From assembly GCA_000302695.1 (NCBI GenBank), contig AMFN01000003.1, forward strand, positions 496,001-560,000: DNA of 64,000 nucleotides, written 5' to 3'. Shown in pieces: positions 37,367 through 48,970 of the stretch. Under the pieces are notes generated by a model, which worked only from the letters and a program-made list of their open reading frames with translations, did not search any database and was not told the DNA's origin. The stretch comes from Enterobacteriaceae bacterium LSJC7 (GTDB lineage Bacteria > Pseudomonadota > Gammaproteobacteria > Enterobacterales > Enterobacteriaceae). Both the position numbers and the translations under genes were made by a program. The stretch's first letter is position 1, and each line of letters begins with the position of its first letter.

Positions 37367-38659
37367 ATGAAAGGCACGCAAAAATCCCGCTGGTTGTGGC
37401 TGTTTGGCACTCTCATTATCGCGCTCGCCGCTATTTTTTTCTGGCGCGCTCAGTCCGCAGGTGACAAGAGCGGCGCACCCCAGGCTTCCGGCCAGCAGAA
37501 GCCGGGTGCCGGTGCCGGGCGTCGCGGTATGCGCGGCCCCGCTCCGCCAGTACAGGCCGCCAGCGCCACCAGCGAATCCGTGCCTCTCTATTTAACCGGC
37601 CTTGGCACCATTACCGCCGCCAACACCGTCACCGTGCGCAGCCGCGTTGACGGCCAGCTTATCGCTCTGCATTTTCAGGAAGGTCAGCAGGTGAAAGCCG
37701 GTGACCTGCTGGCAGAAATCGACCCCAGCCAGTTCAAAGTGGCGCTAGCCCAGGCACAGGGCCAGCTGGCAAAAGATAAAGCAACCCTGGCGAATGCTCA
37801 GCGCGATCTCGCACGCTTCCAGCAGCTTGCCAAAACCAGCCTCGTTTCCCGCCAGGAGCTGGATACTCAGCAGGCGCTGGTTAACGAAAGCGCGGGCACG
37901 ATTAAAGCTGACGAAGCTGCCGTTGCCAGCGCTCAGTTACAGCTGGACTGGAGCCGCGTCAGGGCACCAGTTGAGGGCCGCGTGGGTCTTAAACAGGTGG
38001 ATATCGGTAACCAGATTTCCAGTGGCGATACCACCGGCATTGTGGTGCTGACCCAGACGCACCCTATCGACCTGGTGTTTACTCTGCCAGAAAGCGACAT
38101 CGCCACTATCGTGCAGGCGCAAAAAGCGGGTAAAACCCTCAGTGTTGAAGCCTGGGACCGCACCAACAAACAGAAACTCAGCACCGGCAAGCTGCTGAGC
38201 CTGGACAATCAGATTGACGCCACCACCGGCACTATCAAGCTCAAAGCCCGCTTTGAAAACCTTGACGATGCGCTGTTCCCCAATCAGTTCGTTAACGCCC
38301 GCATGCTGGTTGACACCCAGCATGATGCGGTAGTCATTCCTGCCGCCGCCCTGCAAATGGGCAACGATGGCCACTTTGTCTGGGTGCTTAACGCCGACAA
38401 CAAAGTCAGCAAACATCTGGTGACCACAGGCATTCAGGACAGCGCAAAAGTGGTGATTACCGGCGGGCTTTCTGTCGGTGACCGCGTGGTGACCGACGGC
38501 ATCGACAGACTGACCGAAGGCGCAACGGTTGAAGTGGTGCAGGCTGCCGGCACGGGTGAGGCTAAAGCCGACGCCAGCGCAGGCCAGGACAGCGGCAACA
38601 GCGCGCCGCCGCGTGAGAGAGGCGGTGCGGGCCGCGAAGTCCAGGGAGCGCGTTCCTGA
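37367..38659 (+). CDS. mdtA: RND efflux membrane-fusion protein MdtA
   Basis: A 430-residue periplasmic adaptor; E. coli MdtA is 415. An N-terminal signal/anchor (about residues 8-26, [18 protein letters not shown]) is followed by the biotinyl-lipoyl-like domain ([21 protein letters not shown], about 85-106), a helical hairpin (about 115-185) and beta-barrel domains. The C-terminal tail is rich in A, G and charged residues. MdtA links the MdtB/MdtC pump to TolC for export of bile salts, novobiocin and other compounds. The stop overlaps the mdtB start as TGATG, so the genes form an operon, activated by BaeR. Confidence 0.97.
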   Translation: MKGTQKSRWLWLFGTLIIALAAIFFWRAQSAGDKSGAPQASGQQKPGAGAGRRGMRGPAPPVQAASATSESVPLYLTGLGTITAANTVTVRSRVDGQLIALHFQEGQQVKAGDLLAEIDPSQFKVALAQAQGQLAKDKATLANAQRDLARFQQLAKTSLVSRQELDTQQALVNESAGTIKADEAAVASAQLQLDWSRVRAPVEGRVGLKQVDIGNQISSGDTTGIVVLTQTHPIDLVFTLPESDIATIVQAQKAGKTLSVEAWDRTNKQKLSTGKLLSLDNQIDATTGTIKLKARFENLDDALFPNQFVNARMLVDTQHDAVVIPAAALQMGNDGHFVWVLNADNKVSKHLVTTGIQDSAKVVITGGLSVGDRVVTDGIDRLTEGATVEVVQAAGTGEAKADASAGQDSGNSAPPRERGGAGREVQGARS

Positions 38660-41600
38660 TGCAGGTATTACCTCCCAGCGCCACAGGCGGGCCGTCGCGC
38701 CTGTTTATCCTGCGCCCGGTTGCCACCACGCTTATGATGGTGGCGATTATGCTGGCCGGGATAATCGGCTACCGCTTCCTGCCCGTCTCCGCGCTGCCAG
38801 AAGTGGATTACCCCACCATTCAGGTCACCACCCTCTACCCCGGAGCCAGCCCGGATGTGGTGACATCTGCGATAACCGCGCCGCTGGAGCGCCAGTTTGG
38901 GCAGATGTCGGGCCTGAAACAAATGTCGTCCCAGAGCGCGGGCGGTGCGTCGGTGATTACACTACAGTTCCAGCTTACGCTGGCGCTGGACGTGGCCGAG
39001 CAGGAAGTGCAGGCCGCCATCAATGCCGCCACCAACCTGTTGCCGTCTGATTTGCCTAACCCACCGGTTTACAGCAAGGTCAACCCGGCGGATCCGCCGA
39101 TTATGACGCTCGCCGTCACCTCCACTGCGCTACCGATGACGCAGGTGCAGGATATGGTGGAAACCCGCGTGGCGCAGAAGATTTCTCAGGTCTCCGGCGT
39201 TGGCCTGGTTACCCTTTCTGGCGGCCAGCGCCCGGCGGTGCGCGTTAAGCTCAACGCGCCCGCGCTGGCGGCACTCGGCTTAACCAGCGAAACGGTGCGC
39301 ACGGCCATCAGCAGTGCCAACGTGAACTCCGCCAAAGGTAGCCTCGACGGGCCGACGCGCGCCGTCACACTTTCGGCCAACGACCAGATGAAGTCTGCCG
39401 AAGAGTACCGCCAGTTGATCATCGCGTATCAGAACGGTGCACCCGTGCGCCTTGGCGATGTGGCAACCGTTGAACAGGGTGCGGAAAATAGCTGGCTCGG
39501 CGCCTGGGCCAACGGCCAGCAGGCCATTGTGATGAACGTGCTGCGCCAGCCTGGCGCTAACATTATCGATACCGCGGACAGTATTCGCGCGCAGTTACCC
39601 ACGCTGCGCGAGAGCCTGCCCAAATCGGTCAAGATTGAGCTACTCACCGACCGCACCACCAACATCCGCGCCTCGGTCACCGACACCCAGTTTGAACTGA
39701 TGCTCGCCATCGCGCTGGTGGTGATGATCATCTACCTGTTCCTGCGCAACATTCCGGCGACCATTATTCCTGGCGTGGCGGTCCCGCTGTCGCTGGTCGG
39801 CACCTTTGCCGTGATGGTGTTCCTTGATTTCTCCGTCAACAACCTGACGCTGATGGCGCTCACTATCGCCACCGGGTTTGTGGTGGACGATGCCATTGTG
39901 GTGATTGAAAACATCTCGCGCTATATCGAAAAAGGTGAGAAACCGCTGGCGGCAGCGCTTAAAGGCGCAGGCGAAATCGGCTTTACCATTATCTCGCTGA
40001 CCTTCTCGCTGATTGCGGTCCTGATCCCACTACTGTTTATGGGCGATATTGTCGGGCGGCTGTTTCGCGAATTTGCCGTCACGCTGGCGGTGGCAATACT
40101 CATCTCGGCGGTGGTGTCACTCACGCTCACGCCGATGATGTGCGCGCGCATGTTGAGCCACGAATCATTGCGTAAGCAAAACCGCTTCTCGGCGGCCAGC
40201 GAGCGCATGTTCGACAACATTATTGCGGTGTATGGCCGCTTCCTTAAGCGTGTGCTTAACCATCCGTGGCTGACGCTCAGCGTGGCGATTGGCACACTAC
40301 TGCTCACCGTGCTGTTGTGGGTGTTTATCCCAAAAGGCTTCTTCCCGGTGCAGGACAACGGCATTATCCAGGGCACGCTACAGGCTCCGCAGTCGGTGTC
40401 GTTCGCTAACATGGCCCAGCGCCAACAGCAGGTGGCGCAAATCATCCTCAAAGACCCGGCGGTGGAAAGCCTGACCTCGTTTGTTGGCGTTGATGGCACC
40501 AACCCTTCACTTAACAGCGGCCGTCTGCAAATCAACCTCAAACCGCTGAGTGAACGCGACGATCGCGTCGCTAAAGTGATCGAACGCCTGCAAAATGACG
40601 TAGCGCAGGTGCCAGGCGTCACGCTCTACCTGCAACCGACTCAGGATTTGACCATTGATACTCAGGTCAGCCGCACCCAGTACCAGTTCACCCTGCAGGC
40701 AACATCTCTTGAGGAACTGAGCACCTGGGTGCCGCAGCTCATGGAAAAGCTACAAACACTGCCGCAGCTCTCTGATGTCAGCAGCGACTGGCAGGACCAG
40801 GGGATGGTGGCCTACGTAAACGTAGACCGCGATAGCGCCAGTCGACTGGGCATTACCATGGCAGATGTTGATAACGCGCTGTATAACGCCTTCGGGCAGC
40901 GCCTGATCTCTACCATTTATACCCAGTCCAACCAGTACCGCGTGGTGCTGGAGCACGACACAGCAGCCACGCCGGGTCTTGCCGGGCTTGATAACATTCG
41001 CCTTGCCAGCAGCGACGGCGGCAGCGTGCCGTTAAGCGCCATAGCGAAGGTTGAGCAGCGCGTCGGCCCACTGGCGATTAACCATCTCGACCAGTTCCCG
41101 TCAACCACCATTTCATTTAACGTGCCGGATGACTACTCGCTCGGTGATGCGGTAGACGCTATTACCAGTGCAGAGAAAGCGCTTGAACTGCCGAGCGATA
41201 TCACTACCGCGTTCCAGGGCAGCACGCTGGCGTTCCAGGCGGCGCTCGGCAGCACAGTCTGGCTGATTGTTGCCTCAGTGGTTGCGATGTATATCGTGCT
41301 CGGCGTGCTGTATGAGAGCTTTATTCACCCCATCACCATTCTCTCTACGCTGCCAACCGCAGGCGTGGGCGCGCTGCTGGCGCTGTGGATAGCGGGAAGC
41401 TCGCTGGACGTGATCGCGATTATCGGCATCATCCTGCTAATCGGCATTGTGAAAAAGAACGCCATCATGATGATCGACTTCGCGCTGGCGGCAGAGCGTG
41501 AACAGGGCATGGCGCCGTATGAGGCGATTTACCAGGCCTGCCTGCTGCGTTTTCGCCCGATTCTGATGACCACGCTTGCCGCCCTGCTCGGCGCGCTGCC

Positions 41601-41781
41601 GCTGATGCTCAGTACCGGTGTGGGTGCCGAGTTGCGCCGCCCGCTGGGTATTGCGATGGTCGGCGGTCTGATTTTAAGCCAGGTGCTGACGCTCTTTACC
41701 ACGCCGGTGATTTACCTGCTGTTTGACCGCCTGTCGCTGTGGACCCGCAGCCGCTTCCCGCGGCGCGAAGAGGAGGCGTAA
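38659..41781 (+). CDS. mdtB: RND efflux pump subunit MdtB
   Basis: A 1040-residue HAE1-type RND transporter, the same length as E. coli MdtB. Twelve membrane spans with two large periplasmic loops are seen; the first span ([20 protein letters not shown]) is followed by the family signature [11 protein letters not shown]. The central span 4 contains [18 protein letters not shown] with the proton-relay aspartates. MdtB forms a heterotrimer with MdtC (two B to one C in E. coli) that works with MdtA and TolC. It ends in TAA immediately before the mdtC GTG. Confidence 0.98.
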   Translation: MQVLPPSATGGPSRLFILRPVATTLMMVAIMLAGIIGYRFLPVSALPEVDYPTIQVTTLYPGASPDVVTSAITAPLERQFGQMSGLKQMSSQSAGGASVITLQFQLTLALDVAEQEVQAAINAATNLLPSDLPNPPVYSKVNPADPPIMTLAVTSTALPMTQVQDMVETRVAQKISQVSGVGLVTLSGGQRPAVRVKLNAPALAALGLTSETVRTAISSANVNSAKGSLDGPTRAVTLSANDQMKSAEEYRQLIIAYQNGAPVRLGDVATVEQGAENSWLGAWANGQQAIVMNVLRQPGANIIDTADSIRAQLPTLRESLPKSVKIELLTDRTTNIRASVTDTQFELMLAIALVVMIIYLFLRNIPATIIPGVAVPLSLVGTFAVMVFLDFSVNNLTLMALTIATGFVVDDAIVVIENISRYIEKGEKPLAAALKGAGEIGFTIISLTFSLIAVLIPLLFMGDIVGRLFREFAVTLAVAILISAVVSLTLTPMMCARMLSHESLRKQNRFSAASERMFDNIIAVYGRFLKRVLNHPWLTLSVAIGTLLLTVLLWVFIPKGFFPVQDNGIIQGTLQAPQSVSFANMAQRQQQVAQIILKDPAVESLTSFVGVDGTNPSLNSGRLQINLKPLSERDDRVAKVIERLQNDVAQVPGVTLYLQPTQDLTIDTQVSRTQYQFTLQATSLEELSTWVPQLMEKLQTLPQLSDVSSDWQDQGMVAYVNVDRDSASRLGITMADVDNALYNAFGQRLISTIYTQSNQYRVVLEHDTAATPGLAGLDNIRLASSDGGSVPLSAIAKVEQRVGPLAINHLDQFPSTTISFNVPDDYSLGDAVDAITSAEKALELPSDITTAFQGSTLAFQAALGSTVWLIVASVVAMYIVLGVLYESFIHPITILSTLPTAGVGALLALWIAGSSLDVIAIIGIILLIGIVKKNAIMMIDFALAAEREQGMAPYEAIYQACLLRFRPILMTTLAALLGALPLMLSTGVGAELRRPLGIAMVGGLILSQVLTLFTTPVIYLLFDRLSLWTRSRFPRREEEA

Positions 41782-44700
41782 GTGAAGTTTTTTGCCCTCT
41801 TCATCCACCGCCCGGTAGCGACCATACTACTGAGCATTGCGATTACGCTGTGCGGCGTACTGGGCTTTCGGCTGTTGCCGGTAGCACCACTGCCACAGGT
41901 GGATTACCCGGTAATTATGGTCAGTGCCTCGCTGCCTGGCGCATCGCCTGAGACCATGGCTTCGTCGGTCGCTACGCCGCTTGAGCGCTCCCTGGGGCGC
42001 ATTGCCGGAGTCAACGAAATGACCTCGTCAAGCTCCCTTGGCAGCACGCGCATTATTTTGCAGTTTGATTTTAGCCGCGATATCAACGGCGCAGCGCGCG
42101 ACGTGCAGGCGGCGATCAACGCCGCGCAAAGCCTGCTGCCAAGCGGTATGCCGAGCCGCCCGACCTACCGCAAGGCTAACCCGTCGGACATGCCCATCAT
42201 GATCCTGACGCTCACCTCCGACACCTACTCCCAGGGCCAGCTCTACGATTTTGCCTCTACCCAGCTGGCGCAATCCATCGCCCAGATTGACGGCGTGGGT
42301 GACGTCAGCGTGGGCGGTAGCTCGTTGCCCGCCGTGCGCGTGGCGCTTAACCCACAGGCGCTGTTTAACCAGGGCGTGTCGCTCGACGCCGTGCGCACCG
42401 CCATCAGCAATGCCAACGTGCGCCGTCCGCAGGGTGCGGTGGAAGATGGCAACACCCGCTGGCAGCTACAAACTAACGATGAGATAAAAACCGCCAAAGC
42501 GTATGAACCGCTGATTGTGCATTACAACAACGGCGCGGCAGTGCGCCTGGGCGATGTGGCCACCGTGGTTGATTCAGTGCAGGACGTGCGCAACGCAGGC
42601 ATGACCAACGCCAAACCGGCCATTTTGCTGATGGTGCGCAAAACGCCGGAAGCGAACATCATCCAGACGGTTAATCTTATACGCGAAGAAATCCCCGAAT
42701 TGCGCCAAACCATTCCCGCCGCCATTGATTTGCAGATAGCGATGGACCGCTCGCCCACCATCCGCGCCTCGCTTGAGGAAGTCGAACAAACGCTGATTAT
42801 CTCGGTGGCGCTGGTGATTCTGGTGGTGTTTTTATTCCTGCGCTCCGGGCGCGCCACCTTTATTCCCGCCGTCGCCGTGCCGGTGTCGCTGATTGGCACC
42901 TTCGCCGCCATGTACCTGTGTGGCTTTAGCCTCAATAACCTGTCGCTGATGGCACTCACCATCGCCACCGGTTTTGTGGTGGATGACGCCATTGTGGTGC
43001 TGGAGAATATCGCCCGCCACATTGAGGCAGGCATGAAGCCGATGCAGGCTGCGTTGCAGGGGGTGCGTGAAGTGGGCTTTACGGTGCTGTCCATGAGCGT
43101 CTCGCTGGTGGCGGTGTTCCTGCCGCTGCTGCTGATGAGCGGGCTGGTGGGCCGCCTGTTTCGCGAGTTTGCCGTCACGCTGTCGGTGTCTATCGGTATC
43201 TCGCTTCTGGTGTCGCTCACGCTCACACCCATGATGTGCGGCTGGCTGTTACGCGCGCGCGGCAAAGACCGCCCGAACCGCGGTGCAGGCAAACTGTTTA
43301 ACCGCATTCAGCAGGGTTACGCCCGCTCGCTGCGCTCGGCGCTGGATCACGCGAAACTCACCGGCATGGTGCTGCTTGCCACCATCGCGCTCAACGTCTG
43401 GATGTATATCGCTATCCCGAAAACCTTCTTCCCGGAGCAGGACACCGGTTCCCTGATGGGCGGGATACAGGGCGACCAGAGCATCTCTTTCCAGGCGATG
43501 CGCGGTAAGTTGCAGGACTTTATGAAAATTATCCGCGAAGATCCGGCGGTGGATAACGTCACTGGCTTTACCGGCGGCTCGCGCGTGAACAGCGGCAACA
43601 TGTTTATTACCTTAAAGCCGCTGTCAGAACGCAGCGAGAGCGCACAGCAGGTGATTGACCGCCTGCGCGGTAAGCTTGCCAAAGAGCCGGGTGCGAGCCT
43701 GTTTTTGATGGCGGTGCAGGACATTCGCGTCGGCGGGCGTCAGTCTAACGCCAGCTATCAGTACACGCTGTTGTCTGATGACCTGGCGGCGCTGCGTGAA
43801 TGGGAGCCGAAAATTCGCAAAGCGCTGGCGGCACTGCCGGAAATTGCCGATGTGAACTCAGACCAGCAGGACAACGGCGCGGAAATGGCGCTCATCTACG
43901 ACCGCGAAACCATGTCACGGCTGGGTATCGACGTTTCACAGGCCAACAGCCTGCTTAACAACGCCTTCGGCCAGCGCCAGATTTCCACCATTTACGAGGC
44001 ACTCAACCAGTATAAAGTGGTAATGGAAGTTGACCCGCGCTACACCCAGGACATCAGCGCGCTGGATAAAATGTTTGTGATTAATAACGACGGCAAAGCT
44101 ATCCCGCTGTCCTATTTCGCAAGCTGGGCGCCTATCAACGCCCCGCTGTCGGTTAACCACCAGGGGCTGTCTGCGTCGTCCACCATCTCCTTTAACCTGC
44201 CTGGCGGCATATCCTTGTCAGAAGCCAGCGCGGCCATTGAACGCACCATGACTTCACTTGGCGTGCCCACCAGCGTGCGCGGCAGCTGGTCCGGCACCGC
44301 GCAGTTGTTCCAGGAGACCATGAACTCGCAGGTCATTCTGATTCTGGCGGCCATTGCCACGGTGTATATCGTGCTGGGGATGCTGTATGAAAGCTACGTC
44401 CATCCGCTCACCATTCTCTCCACGCTGCCGTCGGCGGGCGTTGGCGCACTGCTGGCGCTGGAGCTGTTTGGCGCGCCGTTCAGCCTGATTGCGCTCATCG
44501 GCATCATGCTGCTGATTGGCATTGTGAAAAAGAACGCCATCATGATGGTGGACTTTGCCATTGATGCCCAGCGGCGCGGCGCCTTAAGCCCGCAAGAGGC
44601 TATTTTCCAGGCCTGCCTGTTGCGCTTTCGCCCAATAATGATGACCACGCTGGCTGCCCTGTTTGGTGCGCTGCCGCTGGTGATTTCCAGCGGCGACGGC

Positions 44701-44859
44701 GCGGAGCTGCGCCAGCCGCTTGGTATCACCATTGTCGGTGGTCTGGCGGTAAGCCAGCTGTTGACGCTCTACACCACGCCAGTAGTCTATTTGTTCTTTG
44801 ACCGCCTGCGGCTGCGCTTTAGCCGCAATAAGGTACAGGCGCTGGAGGAAGGCCAGTAG
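41782..44859 (+). CDS. mdtC: RND efflux pump subunit MdtC
   Basis: A 1025-residue HAE1-type RND transporter, the same length as E. coli MdtC. It starts with GTG directly after the mdtB stop, with AGGAGG about seven bases upstream, a strong site that supports this start. The layout mirrors Mdt[27 protein letters not shown] and the proton-relay span [18 protein letters not shown]. It pairs with MdtB; in E. coli MdtC carries most of the substrate pathway. Only three bases separate it from mdtD. Confidence 0.98.
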   Translation: MKFFALFIHRPVATILLSIAITLCGVLGFRLLPVAPLPQVDYPVIMVSASLPGASPETMASSVATPLERSLGRIAGVNEMTSSSSLGSTRIILQFDFSRDINGAARDVQAAINAAQSLLPSGMPSRPTYRKANPSDMPIMILTLTSDTYSQGQLYDFASTQLAQSIAQIDGVGDVSVGGSSLPAVRVALNPQALFNQGVSLDAVRTAISNANVRRPQGAVEDGNTRWQLQTNDEIKTAKAYEPLIVHYNNGAAVRLGDVATVVDSVQDVRNAGMTNAKPAILLMVRKTPEANIIQTVNLIREEIPELRQTIPAAIDLQIAMDRSPTIRASLEEVEQTLIISVALVILVVFLFLRSGRATFIPAVAVPVSLIGTFAAMYLCGFSLNNLSLMALTIATGFVVDDAIVVLENIARHIEAGMKPMQAALQGVREVGFTVLSMSVSLVAVFLPLLLMSGLVGRLFREFAVTLSVSIGISLLVSLTLTPMMCGWLLRARGKDRPNRGAGKLFNRIQQGYARSLRSALDHAKLTGMVLLATIALNVWMYIAIPKTFFPEQDTGSLMGGIQGDQSISFQAMRGKLQDFMKIIREDPAVDNVTGFTGGSRVNSGNMFITLKPLSERSESAQQVIDRLRGKLAKEPGASLFLMAVQDIRVGGRQSNASYQYTLLSDDLAALREWEPKIRKALAALPEIADVNSDQQDNGAEMALIYDRETMSRLGIDVSQANSLLNNAFGQRQISTIYEALNQYKVVMEVDPRYTQDISALDKMFVINNDGKAIPLSYFASWAPINAPLSVNHQGLSASSTISFNLPGGISLSEASAAIERTMTSLGVPTSVRGSWSGTAQLFQETMNSQVILILAAIATVYIVLGMLYESYVHPLTILSTLPSAGVGALLALELFGAPFSLIALIGIMLLIGIVKKNAIMMVDFAIDAQRRGALSPQEAIFQACLLRFRPIMMTTLAALFGALPLVISSGDGAELRQPLGITIVGGLAVSQLLTLYTTPVVYLFFDRLRLRFSRNKVQALEEGQ

Positions 44860-44862
44860 ACA

Positions 44863-46278
44863 ATGAATGATTTACCCAACAACGTGCGCTGGCAATTGTG
44901 GATAGTGGCGTTTGGCTTTTTTATGCAGTCGCTCGATACCACCATTGTGAACACCGCCCTGCCCTCAATGGCGCAAAGTCTCGGGGAAAACCCGCTACAT
45001 ATGCACATGGTGGTGGTGGCCTACGTGCTGACGGTGGCGGTGATGCTGCCCGCCAGCGGCTGGCTCGCAGACCGCGTTGGGGTACGCAACATCTTTTGTA
45101 GCGCAATTGTGATTTTCACCCTTGGCTCATTGCTGTGCGCCCAGGCCCCCACGCTTGACTGGCTGATTGCTGCCCGGGTGGTACAGGGCATTGGTGGCGC
45201 CATGATGGTGCCGGTAGGCAGGCTGACCGTGATGAAAATCGTGCCGCGCGCGCAGTACATGGCGGCCATGACCTTTGTCACGCTGCCAGGCCAAGTCGGC
45301 CCGCTGCTCGGCCCGGCGCTCGGCGGGCTGCTGGTGGAATACGCCTCCTGGCACTGGATATTCCTGATTAACCTGCCGGTGGGCATTGTGGGTTGTATCG
45401 CCACACTGCTTTTGATGCCTAACTACACCATGCAGACCCGGCGCTTTGATTTCTCCGGTTTCCTGCTGCTGGCATTCGGCATGGCGGCGCTGACCGTGGC
45501 GCTCGACGGCGCCAAAGGGCTGGGCATGTTGCCTGGCTGGTTGTGGGCACTGGTGATAACCGGCGTGAGCGCGCTGCTTTTGTATATTCGCCACGCCCGC
45601 AGTAACGAAGCCGCGCTGTTCAGCCTCGATTTGTTCAAAACCCGCACCTATTCACTGGGGCTTACCGGCAGCCTGTTTGCCCGCATCGGCAGCGGCATGC
45701 TGCCGTTTATGACGCCCGTTTTTCTGCAAATCGGCCTTGGCTTTTCGCCGTTTCACGCTGGTCTGATGATGATCCCGATGGTACTTGGCAGCATGGGCAT
45801 GAAGCGTATTGTGGTACAGGTGGTTAACCGCTTTGGCTATCGCTCGGTGCTGGTGAGCGCCACGCTGGGGCTTGCGCTAGTCAACATTCTGTTTATGGCG
45901 GTCGGTCTGCTCGGCTGGACGCTGCTGCTGCCGGTCGTGCTGTTTGTGCTTGGCATGATTAACGCCATGCGCTTCTCATCAATGAATACCCTGACGCTTA
46001 AAGACCTGCCAGATGCTCAGGCCAGTAGCGGCAACAGCCTGCTGTCGATGGTAATGCAACTGTCGATGAGTATCGGCGTCACCGTTGCCGGGATATTGCT
46101 TGGCATGTTTGGTCACCAGCAGGTGTCCGTTGACAGCGACGTGACGCACAGCGTCTTTATTTATACCTATCTGACTATGGCAGCCGTGATTGCCCTGCCC
46201 GCACTGTTGTTTCTGCGGGTGCCCCCGGACAGCAATAAAAATCTCACCATTGCGCGACGCAAAAGGAGCCAGTCATGA
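44863..46278 (+). CDS. mdtD: MFS transporter MdtD (DHA2 type)
   Basis: A 471-residue protein, the same length as E. coli MdtD, with about 14 membrane segments. It carries the DHA2 signatures [19 protein letters not shown] (about residues 24-42) and [13 protein letters not shown] (motif A, near 66-78). It belongs to the mdtABCD-baeSR operon but is not required for the drug resistance given by MdtABC; citrate or iron-citrate export has been proposed for E. coli. The stop overlaps the baeS start by four bases. Confidence 0.96.
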   Translation: MNDLPNNVRWQLWIVAFGFFMQSLDTTIVNTALPSMAQSLGENPLHMHMVVVAYVLTVAVMLPASGWLADRVGVRNIFCSAIVIFTLGSLLCAQAPTLDWLIAARVVQGIGGAMMVPVGRLTVMKIVPRAQYMAAMTFVTLPGQVGPLLGPALGGLLVEYASWHWIFLINLPVGIVGCIATLLLMPNYTMQTRRFDFSGFLLLAFGMAALTVALDGAKGLGMLPGWLWALVITGVSALLLYIRHARSNEAALFSLDLFKTRTYSLGLTGSLFARIGSGMLPFMTPVFLQIGLGFSPFHAGLMMIPMVLGSMGMKRIVVQVVNRFGYRSVLVSATLGLALVNILFMAVGLLGWTLLLPVVLFVLGMINAMRFSSMNTLTLKDLPDAQASSGNSLLSMVMQLSMSIGVTVAGILLGMFGHQQVSVDSDVTHSVFIYTYLTMAAVIALPALLFLRVPPDSNKNLTIARRKRSQS

Positions 46279-47675
46279 AGCTTTGGCGACCCGGCATTAC
46301 CGGCAAACTGTTTCTCGCCATTCTCGCCACCTGCATTCTGGTATTAGTACTGATGCACTGGGCGGTGCGCCTGAGCTTTGAGCGTGGTTTTATCGGCTAC
46401 ATCAAACACGGCAACGAGCAGCGCCTGGCGCTGTTGAGCGAGGCGCTGTCCGAGCAATACGCGCTGCACGGCAGTTGGCGTTTTTTGCGCCACAACGAAA
46501 AGTATATGTTCCAGCTACTGCGCTCGGTTGACCGCGACCCCGGTTCCAGCACCGGCCCGGACCTGCCGCCACACGGCTGGCGCACCCAGTTCTGGGTCAC
46601 CGACCTGCGTTCGATGCGCCTGGTCGGGCCGCCTGGCCCCATTCCACAAGACGGCTCACGCCGCCAGATTATCTCCAACGGCCAGCAGGTAGGCTGGGTG
46701 GTGGCCTCGCCGGTAGAGCGCCTCACGCGCAGCACCGATATCAACTTTGACCGCCAGCAAAGGCGCACCAGTTGGCTGATTGTCGGCCTGTCTATTCTGC
46801 TGGCGGCGGGCGCAACCTTCCCGCTGGCGCGCGGGTTGCTGCGTCCGGTTAAACGGCTGGTGGAAGCGACTCACCGCCTCGCCGCCGGGGATTTCACTAC
46901 CCGCGTCGCCTCACCGGGGCGTGACGAACTGGGCCGCCTGGCACAGGACTTCAACCAGCTTGCCAGCACGCTTGAAAAAAACCAGCAGATGCGGCGCGAT
47001 TTTATGGCCGATATTTCCCATGAGCTACGCACACCGCTGGCGGTGCTGCGCGGCGAACTGGAGGCAATTCAGGACGGCGTGCGCCATTTTACCCCGGAGA
47101 CACTCGCCTCGCTGCAAATGGAAGTCGGTACGCTCTCCAAGCTGGTAGACGACCTGCATCAGCTGTCGCTCTCTGATGAGGGCGCACTGGCCTACCAGAA
47201 AAAACCGCTCGATATTGTGGCCCTGCTTGAAGTGGCGGCGGGCGCGTTCAAGGAGCGTTTTCGCAGCCGTGGGCTAACCATCAGGCTGGCCCTGCCGGAA
47301 CAGGTCACCGCGTTTGGCGATCGCGACAGACTATCGCAGCTGTTTAATAACCTGCTGGAGAACAGCCTGCGCTATACCGACGCCGGCGGCGAGTTGCTGA
47401 TTAGCGGTGAAGTGCGAGCCAGAACGCTGGCGCTGACCTTTGCCGACAGCGCGCCCGGTGTGAGCGATGAGCAACTGGCAAAGATTTTTGAGCGTTTTTA
47501 TCGCACCGAGGGTTCACGCAACCGCGCCAGCGGCGGCTCCGGCCTGGGGCTTGCGATTTGCCATAATATTGTGACCGCCCACGGTGGACGCCTGAGTGCC
47601 ACTCACTCGCCTTCTGGCGGCGTGAGTATTAAAGTAGAGTTACCGCTGGATCCCGAATTACAGAGGAACGTATGA
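46275..47675 (+). CDS. baeS: Envelope-stress sensor histidine kinase BaeS
   Basis: A 466-residue sensor kinase; E. coli BaeS is 467. It has a first span about residues 11-31, a periplasmic domain to about 163, a second span about 164-185 ([20 protein letters not shown]), a HAMP domain, and the HisKA phosphorylation site H249 in [13 protein letters not shown]. The ATP-binding domain follows with the N box ([18 protein letters not shown]) and G2 box ([14 protein letters not shown]). It responds to indole, tannin, zinc and misfolded envelope proteins in E. coli and phosphorylates BaeR. Four-base overlaps on both sides tie it to mdtD and baeR. Confidence 0.97.
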   Translation: MKLWRPGITGKLFLAILATCILVLVLMHWAVRLSFERGFIGYIKHGNEQRLALLSEALSEQYALHGSWRFLRHNEKYMFQLLRSVDRDPGSSTGPDLPPHGWRTQFWVTDLRSMRLVGPPGPIPQDGSRRQIISNGQQVGWVVASPVERLTRSTDINFDRQQRRTSWLIVGLSILLAAGATFPLARGLLRPVKRLVEATHRLAAGDFTTRVASPGRDELGRLAQDFNQLASTLEKNQQMRRDFMADISHELRTPLAVLRGELEAIQDGVRHFTPETLASLQMEVGTLSKLVDDLHQLSLSDEGALAYQKKPLDIVALLEVAAGAFKERFRSRGLTIRLALPEQVTAFGDRDRLSQLFNNLLENSLRYTDAGGELLISGEVRARTLALTFADSAPGVSDEQLAKIFERFYRTEGSRNRASGGSGLGLAICHNIVTAHGGRLSATHSPSGGVSIKVELPLDPELQRNV

Positions 47676-48394
47676 CCGAATTCCCGCTTGATGACAACGC
47701 CCCGCGCATTCTGATTGTTGAGGACGAGCCCAAACTTGGGCAGCTGTTAATCGATTATCTGCGCGCGGCAAGCTATGCGCCAACGCTCATCACTCACGGC
47801 AACGAGGTGCTGGCTTACGTTAAGCAAACGCCGCCGGACCTGATTTTGCTCGACCTGATGCTGCCTGGCACCGACGGGCTGACGCTGTGCCGGGAAATCC
47901 GCCGCTTCTCAGAAGTGCCCATTGTGATGGTGACCGCCAAAGTTGAAGAAATCGACAGGCTGCTGGGGCTGGAGATTGGCGCAGACGACTATATCTGTAA
48001 GCCTTATAGCCCGCGAGAAGTGGTGGCTCGGGTGAAAACCATTCTGCGCCGCTGCCGCCCGCTGCGCGAAGCCCAGGCCGCCATAGAAGAGCAACCGCTG
48101 ATTATTGATGAAGGCCGTTTCCAGGCAAGCTGGCGCGCAAACGTGCTCGATTTAACCCCGGCTGAGTTCCGCTTGCTGAAAACGCTCTCCAGCGAACCGG
48201 GCAAAGTGTTCTCGCGCGAGCACCTGCTGAACCATCTGTATGACGATTATCGCGTGGTGACCGACCGCACAATCGACAGCCATATCAAAAACCTCAGGCG
48301 CAAGCTTGAAGCACACGACGCCGAGCAGCCGTTTATCCGCGCAGTGTACGGCGTGGGCTACCGCTGGGAGGCAGAGGCAAGCCGGGTGGTGTAA
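47672..48394 (+). CDS. baeR: Response regulator BaeR
   Basis: A 240-residue OmpR/PhoB-type regulator, the same length as E. coli BaeR. The receiver domain holds acidic VEDEP and the phosphorylation site Asp61 ([13 protein letters not shown]), with the conserved lysine in CKPYSPREV. The C-terminal winged helix (about residues 140-232) ends with [12 protein letters not shown]-type sequence. It activates mdtABCD, acrD and spy in E. coli, and so controls its own operon here. It is the last gene of the operon. Confidence 0.98.
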   Translation: MTEFPLDDNAPRILIVEDEPKLGQLLIDYLRAASYAPTLITHGNEVLAYVKQTPPDLILLDLMLPGTDGLTLCREIRRFSEVPIVMVTAKVEEIDRLLGLEIGADDYICKPYSPREVVARVKTILRRCRPLREAQAAIEEQPLIIDEGRFQASWRANVLDLTPAEFRLLKTLSSEPGKVFSREHLLNHLYDDYRVVTDRTIDSHIKNLRRKLEAHDAEQPFIRAVYGVGYRWEAEASRVV

Positions 48395-48516
48395 ATCACG
48401 CGGCATCATTTTTGTCTGAGGTCATATTTTTATCAGCGGGGCGATGCTGCCCTCTTTTGTCAGACAGCGTGCTGGATTATGGTAAGAGCAGCACGCAGCA
48501 TGACAAGGAGGGTACT

Positions 48517-48795
48517 ATGCAGATGTTTGTATTCTGGTCCAGAGGCGACAGCGTTAATATCTACCCGAAATCGGCTTGCAGCGACGCCGATAAAACAGCG
48601 TTAAAAGACAGCGGTTTCAAACGGATAGCGTTTGAAACCAAAGCAGAAAATGAAGAGCAGGCGCTTGAGGCGTATCTTACGCATTTCAACACCAACACCG
48701 TTGAGTTGCGTGAGTTTTCGCGCACGCATCTGTTCCTGATCCTGATTGGCCTGACGTTGTTTCTGGCGCTCTGGCTGGCGCGGTCTGTGGGCTGA
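48517..48795 (+). CDS. Unrecognised 92-residue tail-anchored membrane protein
   Basis: The start at 48517 has a strong AAGGAGGG site five bases upstream; an open frame 35 codons longer is less likely. The first 65 residues are soluble and mixed alpha/beta (MQMFVFWSRGDSVNIYPKS, then an acidic helical stretch AENEEQALEAYLTHF). They are followed by one C-terminal hydrophobic segment (LFLILIGLTLFLALWLA, about residues 72-88) and a very short tail, the plan of a tail-anchored inner-membrane protein. I do not recognise the family. It replaces the gene yegP found in this place in E. coli. It could be driven by its own promoter at about 48470-48500 or by read-through from baeR. Confidence 0.75.
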   Translation: MQMFVFWSRGDSVNIYPKSACSDADKTALKDSGFKRIAFETKAENEEQALEAYLTHFNTNTVELREFSRTHLFLILIGLTLFLALWLARSVG

Positions 48796-48970
48796 GGCGG
48801 CGCTGCCCTCTGCGTAAACCACCGCTCATTACTACCTCATTATACCGCCAGCCGGTTTACTCCCCTGCCCGCTGGCGCTACAATTCCCGCCCTTAATTTG
48901 TGGTAATCCACTCGCGTATTGCCGCCTCATCAGGTGAGGCGATTCTGACCTGTCATCAGACGAGACCATC

